In this document: positions 1 to 11,639 of the stretch, one piece after another | Layout of the letters: each line of letters begins with the position of its first letter | Position numbering within the stretch: the stretch's first letter is position 1 | From: Caenorhabditis remanei | Taxonomy: Eukaryota > Nematoda > Chromadorea > Rhabditida > Rhabditidae | Direction of reading: 5' to 3' | NCBI RefSeq assembly: GCF_010183535.1 | Contig: NC_071332.1 | Span: 4,216,001 to 4,280,000, forward strand | DNA length: 64,000 nt | The notes under the pieces: generated by a model | What the model was told of the DNA's origin: nothing | Databases searched by the model: none | The model's input: only the letters and a program-made list of their open reading frames with translations | Translations under genes and position numbers: made by a program

Positions 1-890
1 AGTTGAAGAGCATCATGAGTCATTTTGCAACTGGACATCTCGTAACTGCTCTACAGACATAATTAACAATTGAGCTGCTCTAGTAATCATTGCCAACTTT
101 AAAAACATGATTGTTTTAAATTGTATACAGTTAATGTTGATCCCACTACCAGCGATGTACATGCTTTACTGGAACTGAAAATTTTCACGAGATATTTTAT
201 ATTCTGTTAAATCTGTCTTTCCTGGTCCAATAACTCCGAGTATCAATTTCAGATGACTTGAGAGCCCTTAATTTTTCCTTTTGCAGTCCTTTTTGCAGTC
301 TTTATTCATTGACGGTATTCCTCGTCTTCCTTTCTTTTCTATGATCTATTGCGTATATGTTTCCGACACTCTTTTACTACCGTTCAACACTGATCCACTG
401 TTTCTTCTTACCCCCCTCATTACGTCATAATCCGTGTTACGTAATAACTCTGGGTTTCTCAATTTCCTACACACTCTAATCACCCACCTGTGAATCTTCG
501 GGACCAGTTGGCCCTTCTTTTCACCGTTTTTCTTGCGGTCTCTTTCTCTCTCACTTGGCAAATATGCGGTGTCATCGATATAAAAACAATTGACTTTTTG
601 AAGGGATAGGGATTTATGTCATTATAGAGATGAAAAGAGTAGGGTTTTTTCTCAAAACATGTATTTTTCTTACGTTACAGGACTCACTATCCATATGACA
701 CGTGTTTCCCTACAGTTCAATTGCACATAAAATCCAATATTCGAATATGAACAAGATTAGAAGAACTAATTTCGAAGCCAGGATCCTTTTGGAGAACGTG
801 GATGAAATACGAATGATTTTTGTAGTCAAGGTGACTGAGATTTCAATTGTTGCTTCTCGTTATTGAAAAAACATTTAATTAAATCCGTAA
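1..890. other. Intergenic, no supported gene
   Basis: AT-rich sequence with no exon chain I can support. A short open frame on the minus strand (346-561) is basic and low in complexity, with no recognisable domain, signal peptide or splice partner. I see nothing else in this stretch. Confidence 0.5.
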
Positions 891-1085
891 ATCCACACAA
901 ATCTTAAAGGCGCATGCATTTTAATTAAGATATCTCGCCACGATGTGCACTTTAATTCGCTTTTTAACGCAGATTAATTCGAATTAAAGTGTTTTTTATG
1001 CACATTAAAATGCATTCGTGAATAGCATTAAAATGCAAAATGTGGCATTTTAATTCGCACTTTTTCTTCGTGAATAGGTGCATTA
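890..1085. repeat. AT-rich palindromic repeat (TTTTAATTCG motif)
   Basis: Words such as GCATTTTAATT and TTAATTCG occur in both orientations between about 905 and 1085, giving a compact fold-back structure. It abuts the left arm of a larger inverted repeat (1080-1325). No coding content is seen. Confidence 0.55.
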
Positions 1086-1599
1086 CAATTCACAAATTAG
1101 AATAAAATGACTTTTGGTAGTAATAGAAATGGAATACAGAGTATTTCAGTTACAAACAGTAAGGCAATCTAATAAAACTTGAAATAATCTCAATTGAATT
1201 TTGAAGTAAAACAAATTAATTTGTAGTCGACACTATGAATTGACGGAAACAGCTCATCGCCGTCGATTGGCTCTAACTCTCCCACGCTCCTCGTCCATCT
1301 GCGCTCTATTGTTGTGCACCAGGAAATTGACGGTTATTACTATTCTGTAAAGTTTAACATACTTTACTTTCCAACATTTTCTTTCTTACATCGTAGTGAA
1401 TATTACCAACAAAAAATCGCTCAGCACTCCATCTTCTTTCTCAACATTTTCAATCTTAGAGTTTGATGGGTTATCCATTGGATAGGAATAATGGAGGAAT
1501 AAAAACAGTATAAGAATCATTTTATAGAGCATATTTTTCTGTGGAAACAGATTAAACAAACAATAATTTTTGAGAAAAAAAGAAGGAAATTTTTTAAAA

Positions 1600-1739
1600 T
1601 GATATATTTGATAGTGTTGCTAGGGGCAACAATTCGCGGAGAGAAGGAAAATGTTGGTAATGTTTTCTTTTTCAAACGGACTCATATGTATACTTTTTAG
1701 AGTTACTGATCGGGACCAAATCGATGAGTAAAATCGTCA
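1600..1739 (+). other. Possible orphan signal-peptide exon
   Basis: An ATG at 1600 opens a hydrophobic stretch (MIYLIVLLGATIRG) up to a GT at about 1656. A possible acceptor (TTTTTAG near 1700) then leads into a frame that stops near 1748, just before a fold-back insertion at 1757. It resembles the first exon of a secreted or membrane protein whose remainder was lost or interrupted. The evidence is weak: one short hydrophobic frame and two splice-like sites. Confidence 0.2.
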
Positions 1740-1756
1740 GAACCTAGATATAATTA

Positions 1757-2631
1757 GAGTAACGTGTCGATCGCTATGATCATCGATAGAGTCGACGATA
1801 ATCGGGAAAATCATGTCGATTTGATCTAACTTTAGTTTAGTCGATGACCAAAAAATGAGTTGAGACTCGACGATAATCAAAAAGTCATGATTATCATCTC
1901 AAAATTATCGATGACTATCGACGATCATAATCACTCATGATTATCGATAATTTATCGACCGGCGATTATCGATAGTCGGTCGACGATTATCGATAATCGT
2001 CGATCGTCGCGGCGATCGGCGATTATCGACGATTATCGACGATTATCGACGATAATGAGCAAAAATAAAAAACTCTGGAAACGGTTTTAAATGGCTCAAA
2101 CTGGTCAAAAATGGTGTTTTGATAGTCTTGTTAGAGTCCTCTATTGATTCCATCCAAAAAATTTAAAAATGAAAGAAAATTTTTTTTTCAAATTTTTCAA
2201 AAAAAAATGAAAAAAATAATTTTGTTTAAAATTTTTTTTCTTGGTGTAAATTGATAGAGTAGCTTCAGAATTCTATCAGAACACCATTTTTGACCAGTTT
2301 GAGCCATTTAAAACCGTTTCCATAGTTTTTTATTTTTGCTCATTATCGTCGATAATCGTCGATAATCGTCGATAATCGCCGATTGCCGCGACGATCGACG
2401 ATTATCGATAATCGTCGACCGACTATCGATAATCGCCGGTCGATAAATTATCGATAATCACCAGTGATCATGATCGTCGATAGTCATCGATAATTTTGAG
2501 GCGATAATCATGACTTTTTGTTTATCGTCGAGTCGCGATTCATTTTCTAGTCATCGACTCGACCACCTATCGACTGTGATCTATCAATTTTCGATTCAAA
2601 AATCATCGAAAATTCGGTCGACACGTTACTC
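1757..2631. mobile_element. Fold-back element rich in CGATNATCG, with 12-13 bp target duplication
   Basis: Terminal inverted repeats GAGTAACGTGTCGA (from 1757) and its complement (ending about 2631) bound an 875-bp long inverted repeat. Just outside them the same bases CTAGATATAATTA stand at 1744-1756 and 2631-2643, a 12-13 bp direct repeat that reads as a target-site duplication. The arms carry dense runs of GATTATCGAC and its complement, and an inner arm with an AAAACCGTTTCCA core (near 2080 and 2310). No open frame is present, so it is a non-autonomous element. Confidence 0.8.
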
Positions 2632-2668
2632 TAGATATAATTAAAAATTTACTTTAGCTGGAGATAGG

Positions 2669-3512
2669 TTAAAAACTTGTATACAATAAGTTACTGTTAT
2701 TATGATGTATAAGAAGAATCGCCTCAATCCCACAAAAATGAATTTCAAGCTCAGCCTCGGATGATCCGCAGCAACCAACAGTTGAATACAGATAGGGTTC
2801 TGAAAAACAACTAAAAGACATTTTCACACCATTTGCATTCTGGAACTCATACATTAATATGAATGCAGTCCACGCATTTCCGCTTGCCTGCTGGTGATGT
2901 TTTTGCTTAGATTCATGTACTTCTAGTTTATCGAAACAATATAGAACAACGTATGTAAAAATCATCAATACTTGAAGTAATAGGTCAATCATTTTCAGAA
3001 GAAATGGAGGAGGAGAGCCTGGATTCTTTTCGGACTGTTGCCAGGGCAAAAAATGGGCGAAGAGTTGGAAGAGGAGTTTAAGCTTTCAATTTTCATCTAC
3101 TGCTTTAGGAAAGCGCATAATGATATAAATAAAGTCAAAACCAACATAAGTTCAGCTTAGATTGAACCCATGACATTTCACTCTAGGAAAATCAAAAGAA
3201 TTTTTGATTAAAAGTCTGTGTCTCCCAATCCCTCTCTTGATTTAGTACTCCGTTCTATCTGAACACTGAAACTACCCGTATTAAAACCGATCAGAACCAC
3301 CTGATGGAAAAAAAAACCGTTCTAAAACGGGAGGGAGAAAAAAACTGGCTCGGAAAATTACAAGCTTATTTCATTTATTCAATAAAAACTATTTAAAAAT
3401 TATGTATTATTAATACCGTTTTCCGAAATATCCAGTTTCTCTTTTACTGAACCTTCTTTCCTGTCATAATTTATCCACTCCGTCTGCACCCATAAATGCA
3501 TGCAAATGAAGC
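2669..3512 (-). pseudogene. Duplicated small membrane-protein gene fragment, copy 1
   Basis: This segment is closely similar to 8130-8473 plus 10207-10620 in the same orientation. On the minus strand, M at 2992 opens a frame beginning MIDLLLQVLMIFTYVVLYCF, a signal peptide or membrane helix, followed by a charged His/Lys-rich stretch. A second coding-like block near 3410-3500 (MHLWVQTEW then NYDRKEG, ending ENGINNT before a stop) matches the C-terminal block of copy 2. Conservation of reading frame between copies suggests a coding origin, possibly two adjacent small genes. Here the second block is cut off at 3512 by the right arm of the inverted repeat, so I call it a fragment. I recognise no protein family. 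Confidence 0.5.
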
Positions 3513-3759
3513 AACAATAGAGCGCAGGTAGACGAGGAGCGTGGGAGTTTTAGACTCAATCGATGGCAATGAGCTGTTTCCATCTATCTACAGTAACGAC
3601 TACACATTTATTTCTTTCATTTCAAAATTCAATTGTGATTCTTTCTAGTTTTATCACATTTTTTGAGATTCCAAACTGATTGTGAGAAATACTCTGCATT
3701 CACTTTATTTAGTATCTAATTCCATTTTTTCTAATGGTGAATTGTATCTGAAAATATGA

Positions 3760-4547
3760 AATTTCGAATTACCGCCCATTTTCTTATCTGGAAATCTATG
3801 ATGACAGAAAAATGACAGCTGTTTTTCAATACTCACCCAATCAGAAAAATGCATGGCAGACAACTTTTTTTTCAAAATAAGGTACGCTGAATTAAAACAT
3901 AGCTAACTGATCAGAGTTGAGCGGAATGCGGTTTTTGAAATGGCGGAAGGCGGAAAGCGGAAAGCGAAATAATTTTTTTTGGAGGAAAGCGGAAAGCGGA
4001 AGGCAAAATCGAAAATTTTTCGGCGGAAAGCGGAATGAAAAAAAAGCCAAAAGGCGGAAGGCGGAATAAAAAAAATTCGGCGGACCTATAATAGTGGTGC
4101 ACTCACCAGCAAAAGTTTTAAGCATAACATCTCGACTTGTTTTAGCTGCAACATTTTTTAAATTAAAAATATATTCTATAAAAATCTAACAATACTTTGT
4201 TAGTTGACAACTTTATGTTATCGCTTTTGGGAATCAAGAGGTAGATGTTTGAAAATTGTGGGACCAAATCATAATGACGGGCCAGGACTGAAAGAATATG
4301 CAGTTTTCCGAAGTCAGAGCACATAAATTAACGAATCAAAAAAACAAAAGAAAACAATTTGACCTTTCATTTCTACCTCTGCTACACTTTCCTGACAACT
4401 CCCTGCCCTACTACCCCACATTCAACATTTCTTGTTCATTTTTAACATTTTAATCCAAATTATTGATTTTTCTCTCGAGATTGTTATCAGCAAAGCTAGA
4501 GGACATCACATTCTGCAAACTGGTCTTTGACCCGCAAAGTGTTCATA
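3760..4547. other. Intergenic stretch with a GCGGAAAG minisatellite
   Basis: No gene is supported. About 3925-4085 is a low-complexity repeat of GCGGAAAGCGGAA-type units, some inverted by interruption. Two overlapping minus-strand frames here (3892-4125) are artefacts of that repeat. The rest, about 4130-4547, is AT-rich and is the presumed 5' region of the WSN gene that starts at 4548. Confidence 0.6.
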
Positions 4548-7500
4548 ATGAGTAAGTAGACTGATGTGGAAAACACACTTTTATTATGAATTTCAGAACC
4601 AATAAATTTAATAATTTTATTGATATTGGTCGGGAAAGGATATGGACTGGTTCCAGTGTACGGGAGACAATTAGTTGGGAATTGGTCTCGTTTTCAGCGT
4701 GCCATTCATGGTAAGTGGCTTTTATCTGTTGGAAACTAAAAATTGAAACTTTCAGAAGAATTTGCGGTCTCTCTCAAACAGATGGAAATGATTGCTCATA
4801 TTGCTAACGGTATTTACCTTCAACAAGGACTGATGAAAGGAGCCATTCCACCCGCTGAACTGATTTCCGAGATTTTAAATTTGGGAGCTGTCAGACCTTC
4901 TGATATTCATAATATGAACAATGGAAAGCTGAAAGAAGTTGTGAATACAGTTGAAGGTCTACTGAAGTCTTTGGACGGTACTGTCGGCGCAATAGAGGAC
5001 AAACTTCTGAAAATACATACTGTTGTGGAGAGATCGAATGGAGTTGAGAGTTTGAGCCAGTTGGGTAATGAGTACTTGGGAGAAGTGGTGAAGATGAAAA
5101 ACTTAAAAAAGAGCTTCAATAGTTATTATATAGCTAAATTGGGAGACTTTCTTCAAAGTTCACAAGTTCTAGAAACGCAATTGGACCCCGGACTTGTTCA
5201 AAACAAGTTAGAAGTGATTAAGGCCAGTATAACAGTAATTAAAAGTAAGAAGTTCGCCGATCTTGTTAGCTTGACCGGATCGAAAGTGATGGAATCTTCG
5301 ATGAAAACGTTCACACCTCTTGTCAATTTCCATAGGAGTGTAAACACGTATTTTGGTGATGTTCAGATTCTGCAGAAGAATGACAGTGTTGATGGAAAAC
5401 TTAAACAAATGATTGCCAATGCCCAAGCAATTGGATCTCTGATTGACGCTGTGAAGAACAGTTCGTTGAAATTCAACCATTTGAAACAAGTGTTAGTTTC
5501 ACGAAAACAATGGAGTGCCCAGACGCTATCAGCTCACACCCCTGGATTTCCAAATGGGTATTCGGGAATCGTATCTCTCACTGACGATCTGGCTGATAAT
5601 TGGACAAAAAACATGGTTGCGGGACAAGCTGATAACTTGATTAAAGCCCTAGAATCGTTGAAAAACATTGGGAATATTGCGAAAGAAGCGGACAACTTGT
5701 TAGGAAAAAGTTATGAAGGTCTGGAAGATGTCTCCGATACGTTTTTAAAACTTTCTCAACTCTCTAGTGCTAATACAACTGCGCTGGCTTCGAAGCTATC
5801 TGAGATTCATGCAGCAATTCAAGACAAGACAGTTATTCCGAAGAATACGGAGAACTATGTCAAGCTCCACACAGATATCCGCCTATTGTTCCAACAATTG
5901 AATGCAATAGCCGAAGTCGCTGCTGTTTCAGTCGTTCTCACTTCTCAGGAAAACGACAAAAAGTTAGAAAACATAATGGCGTTGGCAGAAGTTGTAGATG
6001 GCGACGAAATGCTACAAAAACTATCAGAATTGAAGAAAAACAAGGACTATCAAGATATTTGTCAGGTTTTGAGGAATATTAGTAAGTCAGTTGAACTACT
6101 ATCGGAAGGAGACGTTGTTGTGACGCCTGCTGAAGACATTGTCAAATCTTTTGGAGAGATGGAAACGTATGTGAAGGATTCGGATCGATTCTTGAATATG
6201 TTGAAAGCATTGAGAGGAATCAAAGAATTTGAGTATCTCGCTTCTTTTGTGAATGCTCGGAAAAGTTTTGACCTAATCGATACGGATAAGGTGAAGAAGT
6301 TCAGTTCGGTGTCCGATAACATTGAAAATGCTAAACCGAAGTTGAAAGAGTTAGAGAAGGCAATGAATGATATGAATGGGTTTACAAGTTTCGAATCGAA
6401 TGCGTTGACTCAGTTGGGAGATTTAAAGAAAGATTCAGATACTCTCGGATCGGCGACACGTGGAATTTTAAAGATTAAAAAAAGTATCGATGAGAAAGTT
6501 GACACTGTACCGCTGGATTTCGCTGAGATAATGCTTCCAGATGCGCTGGCATCTACCAAAGTAAAACTTTCTATTGATGAAGAAAATAGTGTAATTAAAT
6601 TGAAAGGATTGAGCGACCGGCTAAAAACTTCATACAAAACGATTGAGGATTATATAACTTCATTCCAGTCTTTGAAACCTGACAAACTTGCCGATTACTC
6701 TGATATTTTCACAAAGGCTTCTTCTCTCCCAGATATTTCCGAAGACTTTCATTCTATGATATTTTCAACCGAGAAATTAGCTTCAAGGGCTGACCCGTTA
6801 TATCAAGCTTACCTGGTGGGTACTGTGAAAACCCTTCAAAAACTTGATTCTCTGCATTTGGACTTTTCCAAACACAGAAAAGACTTTGCTCTCGCCAAGG
6901 CTTCTCTCAACTCTCTGGATCTCACATTTGCAAAACTCCCTCAACTCTTCACTCCAACTACAACACCTGCAACAATCACAAAGGCTCCGAGTGGAGGTCG
7001 ATCGAATCCATCGAAACCAGGTGGACAACAATCCGGAGCACCTGGTGATCCAAATGTACCAGGAAGTCAGTCAGGATCAGAAGAGGAAACAACTACCAAT
7101 ACAACGCCTACATGGTGAGTTTTAAAGCTTAAATCTAAAATTTATTTGTATATTTTTAGGCTAATAATCTTATATATTCTCATTCCTTTTTTCATTATCG
7201 GAGGGATTGTATCGATCGTAATTTACTGTTGTTGCTGGGGAAAAGTTTGTTGCAAAAAAGACATTCCACCTCCTCCAGACGATGTTATTGTCGATGGCAA
7301 ACATAATAATTCTAACAAGAAAGTCCCAAATAAACCAGAAGAAACGACCAGTCAACCAGTGAAAAAGACAAATACAGTACAAGAAAAGAATGATGGAAAT
7401 TCTAAAGATAAGATCATCCCGAAAGAAGATGACAAATCGGAGAAAAAGACGGGCAAGATCGAAGAACAGGTACCACTCCCTCGTAAGTTGTGGTGTTTTG

Positions 7501-8126
7501 AGAATGTGTCAACAATTAATCAGAAATTTTTTTTGATAGAAATCTATTTTCAGCTCCCACGATACTCCCAGAAGTTGGGTTGAAGTGGATGCTTCGGTGT
7601 CAATCGCAAATAGACAAAAGTGTTTATAAACCCCCTGTACCCTTGGACATCCAGTATCAGCAGGAATTCTTGGAGTACGATTCGGCAGGCATGAAACCAT
7701 CTTATCGTGAACCGTCTGGAAGTGAAATATTTGACATGATGCGGTAACAAAAATTCATTTATTCTCCGAATAAAACTATCAGTCAAATTTCAGAATGGGT
7801 TTGGAGAAGCCTATTGGACACATGCAAAACACTCTTAGTACGAGTGACTTTGATATCGGCGAGGGCGAAAAGTACACAATGGCAAATGCTATCGGACCTC
7901 CTTGGGAAGGACGCTGCTCCGACGGATTCGGTGATTGTACAATAGGAACTCACTTCCGGATGTTGCAGCAAACAGGTATTCGACGTATCTGTTGGACCTT
8001 TGACACTTTTCGAGGAGGTGAGACAAGATTGAGAATTATTATGACTTTATTATATTCTTAGATTGGAAATCCGGCAAGTCATTCATTTCAATACTAGTTG
8101 GAGATGTTAAGGAGCATAAGGAGTAG
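4548..8126 (+). CDS. WSN-domain single-pass membrane protein with truncated phosphatase-like tail
   Basis: Seven exons join in frame: 4548-4551, 4597-4710, 4756-7114, 7160-7482, 7554-7743, 7794-8017 and 8062-8126 (1,092 codons plus stop). The first two exons give a signal peptide (MKPINLIILLILVGKGYG). Residues about 30-90 match the nematode WSN domain (GNWS, then IANGIYLQQGLMKGAI, then SEILNLGAV). A long alpha-helical, probably coiled ectodomain follows to about residue 800, with a Thr/Pro/Gly/Ser-rich stalk and one membrane helix at about 826-850, then a CC-rich juxtamembrane turn and PPPP. WSN proteins with a cytoplasmic tyrosine-phosphatase domain are known in Caenorhabditis. The tail segments KYTMANAIGPP and FRMLQQTGIRRICW loosely match the ANY and FWRMIWQ regions of that fold, but no catalytic HCSAG loop follows. 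The frame stops at 8126, where a duplicated repeat segment begins. I infer C-terminal truncation; the phosphatase match is tentative. Confidence 0.8.
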
Positions 8127-8129
8127 CAA

Positions 8130-10620
8130 TCGACAGTTGAATACAAATAGAACTCTGAAAAAACAGTTTTTACTCAATTTTCACTCTCCGATGCATATAT
8201 CAATATAAATGCTGTCCACATACTCTCTCTTGCCTGCTGGTGATGTTTTTGCTTAGATTCATGTACTTCTAGTTTATCGAAACAATATAGAACAACATAT
8301 GTAAAAACCATCAATATTTGAAGTAATAGGTCAATCATTTTCAGAAGAAATGAAGGAGGAGATCCTAGATTCTTTTCGGACTGTTCCCAGGGCAAAAAAT
8401 GGGCGAAGAGTTGGAAGAGGAGTTTAGGCTTTTAATTTTCATCTACTGCTTTAGGAAAGCGCATAATGATATAAGAAAGCCGGAATTTGGAAATTTTTAA
8501 TTTGTCAGTCACAAATCAAAGTTTTCAAAATTTTCTTGGGGGCACCCAGAAAAATCAAGAAATCGCTTTTTCTAAATAATTCTGGGAAATTTGGGGAGTT
8601 TCATCAGAGATAACATATTTTTTCCGAATATCTATTTATTCTGTGCTCCACTCAATTCCTATTCATAATGAGGCAAACATTATAATCACTCAACTCCATT
8701 GATACGTGAACTTTATTAGAAAATCAGAAACACAGAATCGGCAACGTCGCCAACTCAGTGAAAATCAAATTAACTGAAGGAAAAAATAAATAAAAACACG
8801 TGAACTACACTGGGAAAAAAGGATTCTCAGAATCGGCAAGCTTGCCGACACTGTTATTAAAGAAAGATTCCAAAACATTTAGAAACGTGAACTCGGTGTC
8901 AGTAGAGAGAGTACTTCGTGGATAGAATAATCGGTCTTCGAAATCGTGAAAACTGTCAATAGGATAACGTAGATGCCGAATATACATATGAAATGGGTGC
9001 CATTCAAGTCTAAGTTGTCTGAAATAATGAGGATTTATAGAAAACTTTGGTTTCTATTACTAACCACCTTTGTAAAGTGTTATGCCAATTGTAATCAAAA
9101 TGATGTCAGCGATAAAACAACACTTCTATTTAATCATTCAAAAACAGATAAGAAAACTGATAAATTGGGTCCTGCAATATGAACTTGTATTATGCATATA
9201 TCTTACCTGACCGAGAGAAGAACGCTTTTTGAAAAGTTTTCCATTCAGATAAACCGAAAATAAAGAACATTGCTCTAGAACTGTGTTTTTAAAAATCAAG
9301 GGCACGCTGATATTTTTCCAGCGATCTTCATTCCCTCATGCGAAGAAAATTCATTTCTCATTCAACGGTAGCAATGTTTTCATTTTTGGTTTATCTCAAT
9401 GGAAAACTATTCAAAAAGCGTTCTTCTCGCGGACAGGTAAGATATATACATAATACAAGTTCATATTGCAGGACCCAATTTATCAGTTTTCTTATCTGTT
9501 TTTGAATGATTAAATAGAAGTGTTGTTTTATCGCTGACATCATTTTGATACAATTGGCATAACACTTTACAAAGGTGGTTAGTAATAGAAACCAAAGTTT
9601 TCTATAAATCCTCATTATTTCAGACAACTTAGACTTGAATGGCACCCATTTCATATGTATATTCGGCATCTACTATAAATTATCGACAGTTTTCACGATT
9701 TCGAAGAACGATTCTATCCACGAAGTCCTCACTCTACTGACACCGAGTTCACGTTTTTAAATGTTTTGGAATATCTTTTTTAATAACAGTATCGGCAAGC
9801 TTGCCGATTCTGGGAATCCTTTTCTTCCCAGTGTAGTTCACGTGTTTTTATATTTTTCCCTCAATTAATTTGTTTATCACAGAGTAGGCGATATTGCCTA
9901 TTCTGTGTTTCTGATATTTGAATAAAGTTCACGTATTTATTTTATCAATGGTGTCAAGTTTCAGAAAACGTAAGCTTTATCTTAGTTAAAACTGGAAACA
10001 ACGCATAGTTGTTATTTTACTGGAACTCCCCAACAGAATTATCTACATTTTGTCTGATTGCAACTTTTTCTGTCTAAAAACGTTGAATTTTCAGGTATAA
10101 TGCAATTTTTTGCAAAAAAGAAGTTTTCCTGTGAGCAGTCACAGGAATTTTTAAGTTTTTCGTATTTTGTTAATCAAAATCAAAAATCTCCAAATTCTGG
10201 CTTTCTTATATAAATAAAGTCTAGACCAACATAAGTTCGGCTTAGATTGAACCCATGGCATTTCACTCTAGGAAAATCAAAAGAGTTTTTGATTAAAAGT
10301 CTGTGTCTCCCAATCCAACACACTCTCTAAACTTTGTTATATCTGAACACTGAAACTACCCGTATTAGATCCCATAAGAACCACCTGATGGAAAAAAAAA
10401 CCGTTCTAAAACGGGAGGGAGAAAAAAACCGTCTCACAAAATTACAAGCTGACACATTTATTCAAAAAAATACGATGTGAAAATTATGTATTATCAATAC
10501 CGTTCTCCAAAAATTCGAGTTGCTCAGCTACTAAACCATCTTCGCTGTCATAATCCATCCACTCCGTCTGCACCCATAAATGCATGCAAATGAACACCCT
10601 GTAAGATTTTTCATATTTTT
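8130..10620 (-). pseudogene. Duplicated small membrane-protein gene fragment, copy 2, split by a transposon
   Basis: 8130-8473 and 10207-10620 together are collinear with 2669-3512. On the minus strand the first block carries a frame (M at 8338) starting MIDLLLQILMVFTYVVLYCF, nearly identical to copy 1. The second block, minus 10765-10484, ends in MHLWVQTEWMDYDSEDG...ENGIDNT and stop. A 1,733-bp palindromic element sits between them. Upstream of the second block an ATG at about 10773 opens MTWKFKLLITLVMFLFLLCG, a good signal peptide, but it is one frame off from the conserved C-terminal block. That implies a frameshift or an intron I cannot place. Family unknown. Confidence 0.45.
8474..10206. 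mobile_element. 1.73-kb palindromic DNA element with TATA target duplication
   Basis: Ends AGAAAGCCGGAATTTGGA (from 8474) and TCTCCAAATTCTGGCTTTCT (to 10206) are inverted repeats. TATA stands at 8470-8473 and 10207-10210. The paralogous segment near 3121 reads straight through GATATAAATAAAG, which is the uninterrupted target site. Inside, about 8700-9270 and 9380-9950 are inverted copies of each other, with sub-repeats that carry ACGTGAACT, ATCGGCAAGCTTGCCGA and ATGCCGAATATACATATG words. The short frames 8973-9182 (+) and 9391-9669 (-) are the same sequence read on both arms and are not genes. No transposase is visible. Confidence 0.85.
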
Positions 10621-10944
10621 TCTTCCCAAGATAAATGTTTGCTACATCATAAAAATAGTGAACATCATCATCACCACTTGACCGTTTCCACTGAAATAGT
10701 ATAGACCATAGCCACATAACAGGAATAAGAACATGACCAGAGTAATAAGAAGCTTGAATTTCCAAGTCATGTTACTTGAAATGTGTCGGAAGAAGGTTGG
10801 GGAGCTGACTAGTTGAGAAAAACCTTTCTCACGCTTGGTATGTTATGTTGAGCTTGTAGTGCACAACATCAGTAGCACAACTTCAATATTAAATTGATTT
10901 TTGCGGTGGTGTGAGACTTGATTGTCATGTTTAGCCTTGCTTAT

Positions 10945-11389
10945 GTACGGTACCGGTCAAAAGGATGTAAACTTTGGCCGTTTTCAGTAGAAATTGTCCA
11001 ACTTTGTGAGTCTGTCATGGTAATACTGATTGTCCTATCAAGAAGATTTTTAATGAATTATACAGAACAAAGGTAGAGCTTCATTCTTGCAGTTGACAAC
11101 TTTTTTGTACGAACATTTCCTAGAGAGTTGTACTAATTTTGAGTGGACATCTCTGTTTTGCACTGAAATGGGTCGATTTAAGGGAGAACTTACTTTGTCG
11201 ATATATAACTCTCTAGGGAGTGTCCGTACAAAAAAGTCGTCAACTATAAAAATAGAGTTTTACTCTTGGTCTGTTTGATCCCAAAAAAATTTCTTTTGTG
11301 GACTGTTAGTCTTACCATGACACACTCTCAAAGTTGGACATTTTCAACTGAAAAAGGTAAAACATAACATACTTTTGACCGGTACTGTA
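10945..11389. mobile_element. Fold-back element, TACNGTACCGGTC family
   Basis: Ends TACGGTACCGGTCAAAAGG and its inverted counterpart (CTTTTGACCGGTACTGTA) bound an element with internal inverted segments TAGTTGACAACTTTTTTG and CTCTAGGGAGTGTCCGTAC. TA at each end is the likely target duplication, as for Tc1/mariner-type miniature elements. Frame 11087-11278 lies wholly inside and is not a gene. Confidence 0.75.
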
Positions 11390-11639
11390 AAAAAGGTAAC
11401 GCAGCTTTAGAAATCGGAACTTTTGATTGAAAATTCTGTGAAAATTTCAGAAAATAAATTACGTGACCCGGCACATCAAAAAGCGAAAACCGACAAGAAA
11501 AAAACAAAGAAAAACAACAATTTCCACGTGGCAGCGGGGTAGCCCAGCTTTTGTAAAGGTTAGTCTAGTTCACTCTTTTTCTCACCTTTCCCCCCGGGAG
11601 AGAATTTATTCCCTAATCACAAGGCACTAGTTGCTCATT

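Larger units (their letters stand above)
1080..3760. repeat. Large inverted-arm structure (arms 1080-1325 and 3500-3760)
   Basis: The sequence at about 1080-1325 is repeated in inverted orientation, imperfectly, at about 3500-3760. Both arms contain a segment reading AACAATAGAGCGCAGRTRGA on one strand, followed by GAGGAGCGTGGGAG and a CAGCTCAT segment. The inner end of the right arm (about 3512) is exactly where similarity between two copies of a duplicated gene fragment stops (see 2669-3512 and 10210-10620). The structure therefore encloses host-derived sequence. It could be a composite mobile element that captured a gene fragment, or two independent insertions. I find no transposase frame inside. 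Confidence 0.5.

Noticed and set aside
1757..2631. Regularly spaced short repeats resembling a CRISPR array
   Set aside because: The GATTATCGAC units are contiguous, occur in both orientations and have no unique spacers. The genome is eukaryotic and the block has transposon ends.
3892..4125. Phe-rich minus-strand proteins
   Set aside because: They are translations of the GCGGAAAG minisatellite.
8973..9669. Two similar small proteins (MPNIHMKWVPFKSK...) on opposite strands
   Set aside because: They are the two arms of one palindromic element read in opposite directions.
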